The notes: a model not told the origin generated them from the sequence alone. A DNA stretch of 64,000 bases from Ornithinimicrobium pratense (GCF_008843165.1 NZ_CP044427.1:310001-374000); one strand, 5' to 3'; counted from the stretch's first letter, positions 41,394 to 54,655 are shown. Program-made: numbers and translations.

Positions 41394-43763
41394 TCAGCCC
41401 GTGGGGACCCGCAGGACCCGCTCGCTGAGCAGGTGGTCCAGCACCGCCTCCGCGCCCGCACGGTCCAGCGGGTCGTTGCCGCTACCGCACTTCGGGGACT
41501 GCACGCACGCGGGGCAGCCCGAGCGGCAGCGGCACCCGCGGACCAGGTCACGGGTGGCGGCCAGCCAGGTCTGGGCCACCTCGAAGCCCCTGCGGGAGAA
41601 ACCGGCCCCGCCGGGGTGCCCGTCGTAGACCATCACCGTCGGCAGGCCCGTGTCCGGGTGGGCCGGTGTCGAGACCCCGCCCAGGTCCCACCGGTCGCAG
41701 GTGGCGAGCAGCGGCAGCATGCCGATGGCCGCGTGCTCCGCGGCGTGCAGCGCGCCCGGCACGGCGGCCTCGCCGACCCCGGCGAGCGCCAGCTCCTCCA
41801 CCGGCAGAGTCCACCAGACCGCCTGAGTGGTCAGCGAGCGTTCCGGCAGGTCGAGGGGATGGGAGCCGATCACGGTGCCGTCGGGCAGCAGGCGCTGGAA
41901 CGCCGTCACCCGGGTGGTCACCTCCACCCGCCCGCGGCAGACGGTCGCCGCACCCCAAGCCTGATCTTCGTCCACCGCCCGGATCGCGAAGGTGCTCTGG
42001 CTGCAGGCGCGGGTGCTCCAGCCGGGGTCACCGGCCACGACCAGGGCCACCCCCGAATCCAGGTCCAGCTCGGTGACCACGTGCGGCTGTCCCTGGTGGA
42101 CGTAGACCGCACCCTCGTGCACCGTGGTCAGCGCCCGGGCGTCGTCGACGGTGCCCAGCACCCGGCCGCTGCGGGAGTCGACGATCTGCACGGTGTGGCC
42201 GGTGTCTCGTAGCTGCAGGTGGTCCGTGGGCCGGTCCGGCCGGCACCAGTACCAGCCGGTGGGTCGGCGGCGCAGCAGCCCGCCGACGACCAGCTGCTCG
42301 GCCAGCGCGGGCACGCCCTGGCCGAACCAGCGCACGTCCTCCTCAGTCAGCGGCAGCTCCGCGGCCGCCGCCGCGAGGTGCGGACCCAGGACGTAGGGGT
42401 TCTCCGGGTCCAGGACGCAGGTCTCCACGGGGGAGTCGAAGACCAGCTCGGGATGGCTGAGCAGGTAGGCGTCGAGCGGGTCGTCGGCAGCCACCAGCAC
42501 GGCCAGCGAGGCTGCGCCACGGCGTCCCGCGCGGCCCACCTGCTGCCAGAAGGAGGCGCGGGTGCCGGGCCAGCCGGCCATCACCACGGCGTCCAGCCCG
42601 GCGATGTCGATCCCGAGCTCCAGCGCGCTGGTGGCCGCCAGCCCCATCACGGAGCGATCCCGCAGCGCACCCTCCAGCTCCCGGCGCTCCTCCGGCAGGT
42701 AACCGCCGCGGTAGGCGGCCACCCGTGGGCCGCCGGGCCCGCTGACTTCCGCGGGGCCCTCCAGCGCCTCCCGGGTGCGGGAGGCGACGGACTCCACCCC
42801 CAGCCGGGAGCGGGCGAAGGTCACCGTCTGGATCTCGGCGCGAACCAGGTCGGTCAGCAGCGAAGCCGCCTCGGCCAGGGTGCTGCGGCGCTGGCCCTGC
42901 TCATCCGTTGGTGGGGACCACAGCGCGACCACGGTCTCGGCGCGGGGAGAGGCGTCCTGGGTCACCGCCGTCACCGGCTGCCCGAGCAACGAGCGGCCCA
43001 GCTCGGCGGGCTCGGCGACGGTCGCGGAGGCCAGGACTACGGTGGGGTGCGCGCCGTAGCGGGCTGCGACCCGCAGCAAGCGGCGCAGCACTGCGGACAC
43101 GTGGGCCCCGAACACCCCCCGGTAGACGTGGCACTCGTCCACGACGACATAGCGCAGCGAGCGCAGGAAGGCCCGCCACCGCTCGTGGCCGGGCAGCAGC
43201 GTGTGGTGCACCAGGTCGGGGTTGGTCAGCACATAGTGGGCGTGGTCGCGGATCCAGCGCCGTTCCTCGGTGGGGGTGTCACCGTCCAGGGTGGCGACCC
43301 GGACCCCGGGGACCGCAAGGGTATGCAGCCGTGCGGCCTGGTCGGCGCCCAGCGCCTTGGTTGGGGCCAGGTAGAGCGCCGTCGCGCCGCGTCCGCCCAG
43401 CGCGGACGCGCCCTCGCTGATCGCGGTCAGCACCGGCAGCAGGTAGCCGACCGACTTGCCCGAAGCAGTGCCGGTCGCCACCAGGACGTGCTCGCCGTCC
43501 CGGGCCAGCCGGGCGACCGTCTCCTGGTGCTCCCACAGCGCGCTGACTCCACCACCCTCGAACGCGGCGACCACCTCGGGCGCAACCCAGTCGGGCCAGG
43601 GGCGCGTCCGGCCCTGGCGCGCGGGCAGTGTCCGCACGTGCACCAGCCGCTCGCCTCGCGGGCCGCGGGCAAGGTGGGCTAGCGCCCGGTGCGGGTCGAA
43701 CCCGTCCTGAGGCGCGGTGTGCGAAGCGGTCGGCGACCGGTCCGGGATCGGGGCTGCAGACAT
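41394..43763 (-). CDS. DECH-box helicase with C-terminal cysteine cluster (MrfA-like)
   Basis: A 789-residue superfamily 2 helicase. Motif I is TGTASGKS (97-104), the DECH box is at 209-212 (VVVDECHVYRGVFG), then LASATVAEP (III), GLAATSALELGIDIAGLDAV and QQVGRAGRRG (V/VI). The C-terminal DUF1998/MZB region ends with the cysteines RGCRCRSGCPACVQSPKCG, a zinc cluster. B. subtilis MrfA, a relative, is a 3'-5' helicase for mitomycin damage repair. In actinobacteria this gene is regularly linked to the tad genes (Rv3649 next to Rv3654c-Rv3659c), with no known mechanistic link. It reads away from hppA and toward the tad locus. Confidence 0.92.
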   Translation of the reverse strand: MSAAPIPDRSPTASHTAPQDGFDPHRALAHLARGPRGERLVHVRTLPARQGRTRPWPDWVAPEVVAAFEGGGVSALWEHQETVARLARDGEHVLVATGTASGKSVGYLLPVLTAISEGASALGGRGATALYLAPTKALGADQAARLHTLAVPGVRVATLDGDTPTEERRWIRDHAHYVLTNPDLVHHTLLPGHERWRAFLRSLRYVVVDECHVYRGVFGAHVSAVLRRLLRVAARYGAHPTVVLASATVAEPAELGRSLLGQPVTAVTQDASPRAETVVALWSPPTDEQGQRRSTLAEAASLLTDLVRAEIQTVTFARSRLGVESVASRTREALEGPAEVSGPGGPRVAAYRGGYLPEERRELEGALRDRSVMGLAATSALELGIDIAGLDAVVMAGWPGTRASFWQQVGRAGRRGAASLAVLVAADDPLDAYLLSHPELVFDSPVETCVLDPENPYVLGPHLAAAAAELPLTEEDVRWFGQGVPALAEQLVVGGLLRRRPTGWYWCRPDRPTDHLQLRDTGHTVQIVDSRSGRVLGTVDDARALTTVHEGAVYVHQGQPHVVTELDLDSGVALVVAGDPGWSTRACSQSTFAIRAVDEDQAWGAATVCRGRVEVTTRVTAFQRLLPDGTVIGSHPLDLPERSLTTQAVWWTLPVEELALAGVGEAAVPGALHAAEHAAIGMLPLLATCDRWDLGGVSTPAHPDTGLPTVMVYDGHPGGAGFSRRGFEVAQTWLAATRDLVRGCRCRSGCPACVQSPKCGSGNDPLDRAGAEAVLDHLLSERVLRVPTG

Positions 43764-43958
43764 CGATGACCACGCTACGCGCCCGGACGGACAGACCCTG
43801 AAACACCGGCCCTGACAGGGGTCATATTCGGGCCATCCCGCGGGGGATGTTTGACCCAGGGGGTGTCCTCACTACAGTGACGTCGTCCACGCATAGTTGC
43901 GCGAGTCCGTCGCGCTTCCGTCGCCCGCACTGTCGCGGGCCGCCCCAGGAGGCTGTAC

Positions 43959-46316
43959 ATGGTCCCACTTCGAGCCGCCGCGAGCGATCTGTCGCTCTCG
44001 GGAGCCGATACCTCGATCGTGGTCGTGGTGCTCGCCATCGCCCTCGTCGCGCTGGTCTTCGGCTTCATGTTCCGCAAGCAGGTGCTGGCAACCCCGACAG
44101 GGACCGACAGCATGCGCGAGATCGGGGCGGCGGTGCAGGAGGGGGCCTCGGCCTACCTGGCGCGGATGTTCAAGACCCTGAGCATCTTCGCCGTCGTCGC
44201 CTTCTTGCTGCTGCTGGTTCTGCCGGCGGACGACATGTTCATCCGTATCGGACGGTCGGTCGCCTTCTTCTTCGGCGCCGGCTTCTCGGCCTTCATCGGC
44301 TGGCTGGGCATGAACCTCGCGACCGCCGCCAACATGCGGGTCGCCGAGGCGGCCCGCCACGGCGACCGGGACCAGGGGATGCGCATCGCCTTCCGGACCG
44401 GTGGCACCGTGGGTATGGCGACCGTCGGGCTTGGCCTGCTGGGTGCCGCGCTGGTCGTGCTCGTCTTCCAGGGCGACGCCCCGACGGTGCTGGAGGGCTT
44501 CGGCTTCGGTGCTGCGCTGCTGGCCATGTTCATGCGGGTCGGCGGAGGCATCTTCACCAAGGCTGCGGACGTCGGCGCGGACCTCGTCGGCAAGATCGAG
44601 GCCGGCATCCCCGAGGACGACCCGCGCAACGCCGCCACTATCGCCGACAACGTCGGTGACAACGTCGGTGACTGCGCCGGGATGGCCGCGGACCTGTTCG
44701 AGTCCTACGCCGTCACCCTGGTCGCCGCCCTGATCCTGGGCACCGCAGCCCTGGGCGCCAACGGAGGCCTGACCTTCCCTCTGATCATCCCCGCCATCGG
44801 TGTGCTCACCGCGATCATGGGTGTCTACATCACCAAGGCCCGCCCGGGTCAGAACGCGCTGCAGGCCATCAACCGCAGCTTCTACATCTCCGCGGGCGTC
44901 GCCGCCGCGGCCTCCGTCGCCGCCGCCTTCGTCTTCCTGCCGAGCGACTCTGCCGAGCTCGCCGGTGGTGAGATGTCGGGGACCGTCACCGGCGGCGCTC
45001 TCGCGCTGCTCGGGGACACGGCCGACCTGGACTTCAACCCGGCCCTGGGCTCCGCGGCCGCCGTCGTCATCGGCATCGTGCTCGCAGCCTTCATCCTGTG
45101 GCTGACCGGCTACTTCACCGGGACCGAGTCCAAGCCGACCAACGACGTGGCCCGGACCTCCCTCACCGGCCCTGCCACAGTGATCCTGTCCGGCATCGGG
45201 ATCGGGCTGGAGTCGGCGGTCTACACCGCGGTCACCATCGCCGCGGCCATCTTCGGTCTGTTCCTGCTCGCGGACGGCTCGCTGATCGTGGCCCTGTTCT
45301 ACGTCGCGCTGGCCGGCTGCGGACTGCTGACCACGGTCGGTGTCATCGTCGCGATGGACACCTTCGGCCCCGTCTCCGACAACGCCCAGGGCATTGCCGA
45401 GATGTCCGGCGACGTCGACGAGGAGGGCGCCCAGATCCTGACCGAGCTGGACGCCGTCGGCAACACCACCAAGGCGATCACCAAGGGCATCGCGATCACC
45501 ACCGCGGTGCTGGCGGCGACCGCACTCTTCGGCGCCTACTGGCAGTCCATCAGCAACACCATGGGCGATGTGGCCACCGACGAGGCCGCCACGGACGTCT
45601 TCCAGTCCTTCCTGATCATCGACCCGCGGGCGCTGGCCGGTGTGCTGATCGGGGGCGCGGCTGTCTTCCTGTTCTCCGGCCTGGCCATCAACGCGGTGAC
45701 CCGGGCAGCCGGCGCCATCGTCTTCGAGGTGCGCCGCCAGTTCCGCGAGAAGCCCGGGATCATGGACTACACCGAGAAGCCGGACTATGCCCGCGTCGTC
45801 GACATCTGCACCCGCGACTCGCTGCGTGAGCTCACCACCCCCGGTCTGCTCGCGGTCTTCGCCCCGATCGCCGTCGGCTTCGGCCTGGGCGTGGGCGCGC
45901 TCGCCGGTTACCTGGCCGGCGCCATCGGCACCGGCGTGCTGATGGCCGTCTTCCTGGCCAACTCCGGTGGCGCCTGGGACAACGCCAAGAAGATCGTCGA
46001 GGACGGCCGCTACGGCGGCAAGGGCACCGAGGCCCACGCGGCCACCGTGATCGGCGACACCGTCGGGGACCCCTTCAAGGACACCGCCGGCCCGTCCATC
46101 AACCCGCTGATCAAGGTGATGAACCTGGTCGCGCTGCTCATCGCCCCGGCCATCGTGGGTCTGACCTACGGCGAGGGCAGCAACGACCTCATCCGGTGGG
46201 GCATCGCCCTCGTGTCGGCCCTGGTGATCGTCGGTGCAGTCGTGGTCTCAAAGCGCCGGGACATCGCCATCGGCGAGGCCCCCGAGGAGGCGAACGTCCT
46301 CAGCGAGAGCAAGTAA
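43959..46316 (+). CDS. hppA: proton-pumping membrane pyrophosphatase
   Basis: A 785-residue, 16-helix enzyme that hydrolyses pyrophosphate and pumps protons. Pyrophosphate-binding motifs are [20 protein letters not shown] and [20 protein letters not shown] near the middle and [20 protein letters not shown] at the end. The lysine in [13 protein letters not shown] marks the K+-independent type (K+-dependent enzymes have alanine there). A CCAGGAGG Shine-Dalgarno precedes ATG 43959. With the Mrp antiporter it can shape the proton gradient. A 34-base palindrome follows the stop. Confidence 0.96.
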   Translation: MVPLRAAASDLSLSGADTSIVVVVLAIALVALVFGFMFRKQVLATPTGTDSMREIGAAVQEGASAYLARMFKTLSIFAVVAFLLLLVLPADDMFIRIGRSVAFFFGAGFSAFIGWLGMNLATAANMRVAEAARHGDRDQGMRIAFRTGGTVGMATVGLGLLGAALVVLVFQGDAPTVLEGFGFGAALLAMFMRVGGGIFTKAADVGADLVGKIEAGIPEDDPRNAATIADNVGDNVGDCAGMAADLFESYAVTLVAALILGTAALGANGGLTFPLIIPAIGVLTAIMGVYITKARPGQNALQAINRSFYISAGVAAAASVAAAFVFLPSDSAELAGGEMSGTVTGGALALLGDTADLDFNPALGSAAAVVIGIVLAAFILWLTGYFTGTESKPTNDVARTSLTGPATVILSGIGIGLESAVYTAVTIAAAIFGLFLLADGSLIVALFYVALAGCGLLTTVGVIVAMDTFGPVSDNAQGIAEMSGDVDEEGAQILTELDAVGNTTKAITKGIAITTAVLAATALFGAYWQSISNTMGDVATDEAATDVFQSFLIIDPRALAGVLIGGAAVFLFSGLAINAVTRAAGAIVFEVRRQFREKPGIMDYTEKPDYARVVDICTRDSLRELTTPGLLAVFAPIAVGFGLGVGALAGYLAGAIGTGVLMAVFLANSGGAWDNAKKIVEDGRYGGKGTEAHAATVIGDTVGDPFKDTAGPSINPLIKVMNLVALLIAPAIVGLTYGEGSNDLIRWGIALVSALVIVGAVVVSKRRDIAIGEAPEEANVLSESK

Positions 46317-46342
46317 CCCCGGACCGCTCCGGGGAAGTGGCC

Positions 46343-46376
46343 GACCGCCGGCGTCCGAGCTCGGACGCCGGCGGTC
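46343..46376. terminator. 34-base perfect palindrome between hppA and GNAT gene
   Basis: The sequence is its own reverse complement over 34 bases (arm GACCGCCGGCGTCCGAG, centre GAGCTC). It lies between the converging hppA and acetyltransferase genes and should fold into a hairpin in either transcript. No T-run follows, so it would be a factor-assisted or GC-only terminator. Confidence 0.7.
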
Positions 46377-46442
46377 CCGCGTCCGCCCGCAGTCCGAGGC
46401 CGGGCCGTCTGGGACAACCGGGCCAGAGGCGACGTGGGCCCC

Positions 46443-47366
46443 TCAGCCCAGGTCGATGGCCCGGTGCACCCAGGTCTGGGTCACCACCATGCCGACCTTG
46501 GCGTACAGGCTCAGCGCCCCGGTGCGGGAGTCGGTCGCCAGCCCCACGGCCGGTGCGCCGTGCTCCCGGGCGAGCGTGAACGCATCGACCAGGAGAGCCT
46601 GGGCCAGCCCCAGCCCTCGCCGGCCACGGCGCACGGCGAGCTTGTCGACATACCCCTCCACCGGGGCGCCCTCCTCGTCACGGGCCATGACCAGCACCGC
46701 CGCCCCCACGATGCCGTCCGACCTGGCCACCACCCGGACCTGCCACGGCTCGAACCCGGGTCGCCGCAGGACGCCGGCCTCGAAGTCCTCGTAGGGCTGG
46801 GGCTCCCGGTCAGCCCACTCCAGGAACGCCTCGTCGACAACCTGGTGGACCGCCCGGTACTCCTCCGGCCGGGCCACGCGGACCACGTGCCCGTCGGGCA
46901 GCGCCCGGGGCTCGATGTCCGCGCCCTCGGGCAGGCGCAGCACCCAGGAGGTCCAGGCCACGTGGTAGCCGAGGGCCTGCAGGAGGCGGTCGCCGGTGCC
47001 CCCCTGCGGCACCGGCATACCCACCCTGCTCGCCCCCAGCTCCCGGGAACGGTGCTGCATCCACCGGGCCAGCGCCGTGCCGATGCCGCGTCCGTGCCAG
47101 TCGGGGTGGACCGCTGCGTCGCACCGCCCGTCCCGGGCCGCCTCGGCATACCCGACCAGCCGGTCACCGGCGAAGACCCCCAGGGTGACGCTGGGCACGT
47201 CGACGCTCGGCCGCTGCCAGTCGGCGACGATGTCAGCCTCCTCGATGTCTGCCGAGCCGATCTCGGCCCGCTCCAGGGCGGCCATCACCTGGTACACGGC
47301 GCGGGCGTCGGCCATCCTCAACGGCCTGGCACCCAGGCCGTTCGGGAGACACTCCTCGATGTTCAC
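46443..47366 (-). CDS. double GNAT-domain N-acetyltransferase
   Basis: A 307-residue protein with two GNAT folds. The first (to about residue 155) carries VHPDWHGRGIGTALARWM, an acetyl-CoA-binding Q/RxxGxG/A loop, and the second AVRRGRRGLGLAQALLVDAF, another such loop (RRGLGLA). The pattern resembles MshD, the mycothiol synthase, which also has two GNAT domains, but I cannot tell whether it is that enzyme. The GTG at 47366 gives VNIEECLPNGLGARPLRMAD; later starts are possible. It diverges from the methyltransferase gene. Confidence 0.75.
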   Translation of the reverse strand: MNIEECLPNGLGARPLRMADARAVYQVMAALERAEIGSADIEEADIVADWQRPSVDVPSVTLGVFAGDRLVGYAEAARDGRCDAAVHPDWHGRGIGTALARWMQHRSRELGASRVGMPVPQGGTGDRLLQALGYHVAWTSWVLRLPEGADIEPRALPDGHVVRVARPEEYRAVHQVVDEAFLEWADREPQPYEDFEAGVLRRPGFEPWQVRVVARSDGIVGAAVLVMARDEEGAPVEGYVDKLAVRRGRRGLGLAQALLVDAFTLAREHGAPAVGLATDSRTGALSLYAKVGMVVTQTWVHRAIDLG

Positions 47367-47473
47367 GTCGTCAGTGAAGCGCCCCACCGGTGGGCGGCGC
47401 CACGGGATTTCCGGCTGGGGGCCCCAGGGGCCGGCCGCCACCGGGTTGGCGGGGGAGCGGGTACCCCGGCACA

Positions 47474-49009
47474 GTGGTGCTGGTGAGCAGCCGCCCGAGC
47501 GAGTCCCAGCCTCCGCCGTCCGTCGCCTCTCCACGGCTCCTGGCCGGGCTGCGCGAGGACCTGCGGGAGGCCGCATACACCGTCGACGGGCTGGACCACC
47601 TGCTCGGTCCGGTGGCGTCCGGCGCCCTGTATCGGGAGCAGCCGCTGCCCGCGACCCGGGCCACGGCGGCGGTCGGGGGCCAGCCCGCCGCCTGCCTCCT
47701 GCGCTGCTTCGTCCTCGGGCTGCCCGTCGACGCTCCCGACCTGGCTGCCGCCCTGCCCCGCACGGGCACCGGCGGCCTGCTCGAGCTCGGGCTCGTGCGC
47801 CGGGCCGAAAACGGCGCCCTGCGGGCCACCTGCGACCTGCGGCCCTACGGGACGGAGGAGGAGGCCTGGTGGGTGGCCTCGGACCTCTCCGAGCTGGCGA
47901 TCGGCGGGCCGCTGTCGACCGACCACGTGCTCGGGATCGGTGGTGCCTCCACGACGCTGGCCTCCTGGGCTCCGCGGCCGCGGGTCCGCCGCGCGCTCGA
48001 CCTCGGGACCGGGTGCGGGGTGCAGGCGCTGCACCTGGCCGGGCACGCCACCGAGCGGACGGTGACCGACCTGTCCGGCCGGGCACTGGCGTTCGCTCGG
48101 TTCACCCTGGCGCTCAACAACATCGACGCGGCCGTGCGCCGCGGCAGCCTGCTCGAGCCGGTGCGGGGGGAGCGCTTCGACCTCATCGTCAGCAATCCGC
48201 CCTTCGTCATCACCCCCCGCCGCGCAGACGTGCCGCTGTATGAGTACCGCGACGGCGGCGCCGCCGGCGACGCCCTGGTCGCCGGGCTGGTCCGCGATCT
48301 GCCCGCTCACCTCGAACCCGGCGGTGTGGCCCAGCTGCTGGCGAACTGGGAGCTGCGGGCGGGAGAGGACTGGCGAGAGAGGCTCGGCGGGTGGCTGGGC
48401 GGCACGGGGCTGGACGCCTGGGTGGTCCAGCGGGAGGTGCAGGACGTCGCCGAGTATGCCGAGACGTGGGCCCGCGACGGCGGTCACCGTCCGGGTACGC
48501 CCGGGTTCGACGCCCTGTATGTCGCCTGGCTGGACGACTTCGCCGCACGCGGCGTGGAGCGGGTGGGTTTCGGTGTGCTCACGCTCCAGCGTCCGGCCTC
48601 CCCGCGGGAGCCCTGGCACGACCTCGTCGAGGTCCCGCACCCGGTCACCGCGCCGATGGGCCCCACCGTCCTGGCTGGGCTGCAGGCCCGCACCTGGCTG
48701 GCCGAGCACGACGAGGACGACCTGTTGGACATCGCCTGGCGCGTCGCGGACGACGTCACCGAGGAGCGGGTGGGTCGGCCCGGAGCCGTCGACCCCGCCG
48801 TGATCCAGCTGCGCCAGGGCGGGGGTCTGCGCCGCCTGGTGCGCCTGGACACCCTGACCGCAGGCCTGGTCGGGGCCTGCGACGGGGAGCTGACCGCCCG
48901 TCAGCTCTGCTCGGGCCTGGCCGTGCTGACCGAGGCGCCCGTCGAGGACGTCGTGCGGGCAGTGCTGCCGCTGCTGCGCGAACTGGTGGCCGACGGCCTG
49001 CTGCGGTGA
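47474..49009 (+). CDS. class I SAM-dependent methyltransferase (HemK/RsmC-like)
   Basis: A 511-residue protein. After an N-terminal helical domain (RLLAGLREDLREAAYTVDGL) comes a Rossmann methyltransferase with SAM loop ALDLGTGCGVQALHLAG, acidic residue in TDLSGRALAF, and NPPF in DLIVSNPPFVITP, the signature of enzymes that methylate amide or exocyclic amino groups. The C-terminal ~150 residues are a winged-helix-like domain. The layout matches actinobacterial proteins near hppA and topA (SCO3545-like, from memory). GTG 47474 is chosen because a TACCCC box (47462-47467) is 6 nt upstream; GTG 47483 is an alternative. The target (rRNA or protein) is unknown. Confidence 0.85.
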   Translation: MVLVSSRPSESQPPPSVASPRLLAGLREDLREAAYTVDGLDHLLGPVASGALYREQPLPATRATAAVGGQPAACLLRCFVLGLPVDAPDLAAALPRTGTGGLLELGLVRRAENGALRATCDLRPYGTEEEAWWVASDLSELAIGGPLSTDHVLGIGGASTTLASWAPRPRVRRALDLGTGCGVQALHLAGHATERTVTDLSGRALAFARFTLALNNIDAAVRRGSLLEPVRGERFDLIVSNPPFVITPRRADVPLYEYRDGGAAGDALVAGLVRDLPAHLEPGGVAQLLANWELRAGEDWRERLGGWLGGTGLDAWVVQREVQDVAEYAETWARDGGHRPGTPGFDALYVAWLDDFAARGVERVGFGVLTLQRPASPREPWHDLVEVPHPVTAPMGPTVLAGLQARTWLAEHDEDDLLDIAWRVADDVTEERVGRPGAVDPAVIQLRQGGGLRRLVRLDTLTAGLVGACDGELTARQLCSGLAVLTEAPVEDVVRAVLPLLRELVADGLLR

Positions 49010-49021
49010 AGGGGGCGTCGG

Positions 49022-49714
49022 TCAGAACCGTTGGATCCAGTAGGTGTCCCTGGCCAGCACGATCTCCCGGTTGCCCAGCTCGCTGTGTCGGCAGGTGACG
49101 CCGCTCTCGCTGGCGGTGCACGAGACGGGACCGTGCACCATGGTGCTGCCGTAGGGCAGGACCGCCAGCGTGCCACCGTCGGCGTCCAGGGTCTCGCCGT
49201 CCAGCTCCTGGGCCCACCAGCCCAGCCGGTCCACCCGCGCGGAGGGCGCGAGGTCCTCGGGGGCGCAGGTCCAGGCCGCGGGTTCGTTGGTCATCGTCAT
49301 CGCGTCCGCGTTCTCCACGGTGCAGTCGCCCAGCACGTCCGGCATCATGAAATCCGCTCGCACGTCGTAGGTCTTCTCGACGATCTGGCACAGGGCGTTC
49401 TCCTCGGAGAGCACGCAGCTGACGTTGCCGCTGGGCAGCACGAACGCCGCCCGGCCGCCCTCGATCTGGACTGTGCTGCCGTCTTCGCTGACGCTGCGCG
49501 ACGGCGGCACGGGCGTGATCTCGGCCGGCTCGGTGGGCGGCGGCACCGGCTCCGGGGCGGCCTGCCCGTCGTCGCCGTCGGCGACACCGTCTCCATCGAG
49601 GTCACCAGTCACGGCGGCCTGCTCGGCCTCGTCCCCGTCGTCGGAGTCGCACCCGGTCAGCACCAGGGCACCTAAGGCGGCCGCCAGGACGACCGCACGC
49701 GACCCACGCCGCAT
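49022..49714 (-). CDS. DUF6636-type lipoprotein with a calcium-loop-like linker
   Basis: A 230-residue lipoprotein: signal peptide MRRGSRAVVLAAALGALVLT with the lipid-bearing cysteine next, chosen because ATG 49714 places it exactly; upstream ATGs only lengthen the leader. The linker GDLDGDGVADGDDG has the D-x-D-x-D-G pattern of a calcium-binding EF-hand-like loop. The main domain carries FVLPSGNVSCVLSEENALC and GPVSCTASESGVTCRHSELG, the paired-cysteine pattern of DUF6636 proteins. Function unknown. It converges with the methyltransferase gene 12 bases away. Confidence 0.8.
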   Translation of the reverse strand: MRRGSRAVVLAAALGALVLTGCDSDDGDEAEQAAVTGDLDGDGVADGDDGQAAPEPVPPPTEPAEITPVPPSRSVSEDGSTVQIEGGRAAFVLPSGNVSCVLSEENALCQIVEKTYDVRADFMMPDVLGDCTVENADAMTMTNEPAAWTCAPEDLAPSARVDRLGWWAQELDGETLDADGGTLAVLPYGSTMVHGPVSCTASESGVTCRHSELGNREIVLARDTYWIQRF

Positions 49715-49861
49715 ACCTGCTCCTGACCGTCCTGCTCCTGCACGCGCCTTCATGGGGATGCAGCGTAGCCGGTTCATCCTCATGGGCTACGGTGACGCCC
49801 GGAGCCCGTGCCACAGAGCTGCGACGAATCCGCGGCACACGAGGCAATAAGGAGATCGAAC

Positions 49862-52609
<2,748 letters not shown>

Positions 52610-52610
52610 C

Positions 52611-52680
52611 CCGACCGGCGACACGCTTTGCCCCCGACCGGCGACACGCTTTGCCCCCGACCGGCGACACGCGTTGCCGG
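52611..52680. repeat. three tandem 23-base repeats after topA
   Basis: The unit CCGACCGGCGACACGCTTTG plus CCC starts at 52611, 52634 and 52657; the third copy is changed at its end to GCGTTGCCGG, which turns its own CCGGC into a hairpin with GCCGG (52661-52680). It begins one base after the topA stop and ends 11 bases before the stop of the converging PLP-enzyme gene, so the third copy may work as a terminator. Confidence 0.75.
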
Positions 52681-52691
52681 TCAGATCCGGG

Positions 52692-53864
52692 TCAGAGTTG
52701 GGACAGCGCTCGGTCCAGGTCGGTGATGAGGTCCTGCGGTGACTCCAGACCGACCGAGAGGCGCAGCACCCCCTGACCCGGCTTGAAGCCGTCAGCGACC
52801 GGCCGGTGGGTCAGGGCGGCGGGATGCTGGATCAGGGTGTCGACGCCGCCCAGAGAGACGGCGTGGGTGATCAACCGGGTGCCCTCCGCAACCGAGGCGG
52901 CCTTGCCGTAGCTGCCGACGTCGAAGGCCAGGACTGCGCCGGGGCCGGACATCTGCGTGCCGACCAGGCCGGCCGGGTCGGCACCGTCGAGCCCGGGGTA
53001 GTGCACGTGCTGGACCGCGGCGTGCTCGGCTAGCCAGCGGGCCACGATCTGCGCAGTGTCCTGCTGGGCGCGGACGCGGACAACCAGCGTCTGCAGGCCA
53101 CGGTGGGCCAGGTAGGCAGACAACGGGTGCAGCACGGCCCCGGTGATGGCGCGGATCGGGCGGATCCGCTGTGCCCACTCCGAGGAGGTCACGACGGCGC
53201 CGGCCAGGACGTCGCCGTGGCCGGCGAGGAACTTGGTCACCGAGTGCAGGACCAGAGTGGCTCCGTGTTCCAGCGGCCGCTGCAGGACCGGAGTGGCGAA
53301 GGTGTTGTCCACCATCACCGGCACCTGCCCCGCAGCGGCGGTGACCGCCCGCAGGTCGGCCAGGTCCAGAGTCGGGTTGGCAGGGGTCTCCACGAGCACC
53401 AGTCCGGTGTCCGGCTCCAGGGCGTCGCCGATGCCGGCCACGGTGGTCCAGGTCACCCGGGTGGCCAGCAGGCCGGTGGCCAGGATGTGGTCAGAACCCC
53501 CGTAAAGGGGGCGCACGGCGACCACGTGCGGGGTGCCGGCCGCCACGCAGGCAAGCAGTACCGCGCTGAGCGCCGCCATACCGGAGCCGAAACCGATCCC
53601 GGCCTCCCCACCCTCAAGATCGGCAAGGGCCTCCTCGAAGCGGGCCACGCCGGGGCTCCACAACCGCTGGTAGACGGGCGTCTGCCCGTCGCCGGGTATG
53701 CCACCGCCCGCCATCTGGTCGTAGGCCGCGCCCCCGTCCTCGATCCCGGGTAACGGATAGGTGCTGGACAGGTCGATCGGCGGGACGTGCACGCCCAAGG
53801 CGGTCAGGTCAGCACGTCCTGCGTGAACAGACCGGGTCTCAACGCTGAGATGTTCGGCATTCAT
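52692..53864 (-). CDS. Cys/Met-metabolism PLP-dependent enzyme (MetB/MetC family)
   Basis: A 390-residue fold-type I PLP enzyme. The cofactor lysine is Lys211 in [17 protein letters not shown], preceded by [14 protein letters not shown] and [10 protein letters not shown], where the aspartate touches the pyridine nitrogen; [10 protein letters not shown] binds the phosphate. C-terminal [18 protein letters not shown] and [14 protein letters not shown] are typical. It could be a cystathionine gamma-synthase, beta/gamma-lyase or methionine gamma-lyase; the sequence alone does not decide. It is not in an operon and diverges from an orphan winged-helix gene. Confidence 0.88.
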   Translation of the reverse strand: MNAEHLSVETRSVHAGRADLTALGVHVPPIDLSSTYPLPGIEDGGAAYDQMAGGGIPGDGQTPVYQRLWSPGVARFEEALADLEGGEAGIGFGSGMAALSAVLLACVAAGTPHVVAVRPLYGGSDHILATGLLATRVTWTTVAGIGDALEPDTGLVLVETPANPTLDLADLRAVTAAAGQVPVMVDNTFATPVLQRPLEHGATLVLHSVTKFLAGHGDVLAGAVVTSSEWAQRIRPIRAITGAVLHPLSAYLAHRGLQTLVVRVRAQQDTAQIVARWLAEHAAVQHVHYPGLDGADPAGLVGTQMSGPGAVLAFDVGSYGKAASVAEGTRLITHAVSLGGVDTLIQHPAALTHRPVADGFKPGQGVLRLSVGLESPQDLITDLDRALSQL

Positions 53865-53950
53865 GGGCTTATGATGCAGAGTCTGCGGTCGGGAGTCAAT
53901 ATTGCCGAAGGGGGAGCGCGTCCTGCCCGGCGACGGCTATCCTGCTGCCC

Positions 53951-54532
53951 ATGGGGGCTAGGACCTACGAAGCACAGCGGCCCCGCGACACCCTGCTCGA
54001 GCTCACCCGCACCGCAACCGAGCCCTCGCTGCCGCACTCTTCGGGGCTGCCCACCGGATCCCGCTCTCCCGCACCCAGCCTGGTGGTCATCATCGCCACC
54101 AGCAGGGCCGAGCAGCAGCGGCTGTTGGCGGCGCTGCCCGAGGACGTGGCTGTCCTGGTCACGACCACCGCCGAGCAGGCGGAGGAGCTGCTGCAGACTC
54201 TGCCCGCCTCCCCCTGTCCGGAGCCAGGGCTGACGGTCAGGACGGCCGAGCGCACGGTGTGCTGGGGTGGTGAGCGCAGCGTCCGGCTCACGCCCCTGGA
54301 GTTCGCCCTGCTGCAGACCTTGAGCCTGGACCAGGCTCGGGTGTGGTCCTTCGCCGAGCTATCCCGTCGGGTCTGGGCCACCGGCCTCGTGGGGGACGGC
54401 GCCCAGGTGCGGGCGGTCGTGAAGCGGCTGCGCCGCAAGCTCGCCGAGGCCCAGGCGCCGGTGCTGGTGGAGACGGTCCGGGGTGCCGGCTTCCGCCTCG
54501 TGGCCCAGCCCCAGCCTCCGAACGGCGCCTGA
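53951..54532 (+). CDS. OmpR-type winged-helix regulator without a functional receiver
   Basis: A 193-residue protein. The C-terminal ~95 residues are a clear Trans_reg_C domain (VRLTPLEFALLQTLSLDQAR, FAELSRRVWATG, VRAVVKRLRRKL, VETVRGAGFRLVA). The N-terminal segment (SLVVIIATSRAEQQRLLAAL, PEDVAVLVTTTAEQAEELLQ) is short and lacks a phosphorylatable aspartate pocket, so it is not a normal response regulator; no histidine kinase is adjacent. ATG 53951 is supported by TATCCT (53938-53943) 7 nt upstream. Between the divergent PLP-enzyme gene and the big protease gene, either could be its target. Confidence 0.85.
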   Translation: MGARTYEAQRPRDTLLELTRTATEPSLPHSSGLPTGSRSPAPSLVVIIATSRAEQQRLLAALPEDVAVLVTTTAEQAEELLQTLPASPCPEPGLTVRTAERTVCWGGERSVRLTPLEFALLQTLSLDQARVWSFAELSRRVWATGLVGDGAQVRAVVKRLRRKLAEAQAPVLVETVRGAGFRLVAQPQPPNGA

Positions 54533-54655
54533 CCCGCGCCCGCGCCGCGCCCGCACCCAGCCCGGAAGACCGTGGCTCCTGCCTGACCTGCGCTCTTCCG
54601 GCCCCGATGCAGGAATATTGCCCCAATTTGTCCCACAAGTGCCCCGGATGAATCG

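Noticed and set aside
52611..52680. CRISPR-like direct repeats
   Set aside because: The three units are strictly adjacent with no spacers and no cas gene is present; they are ordinary tandem repeats.
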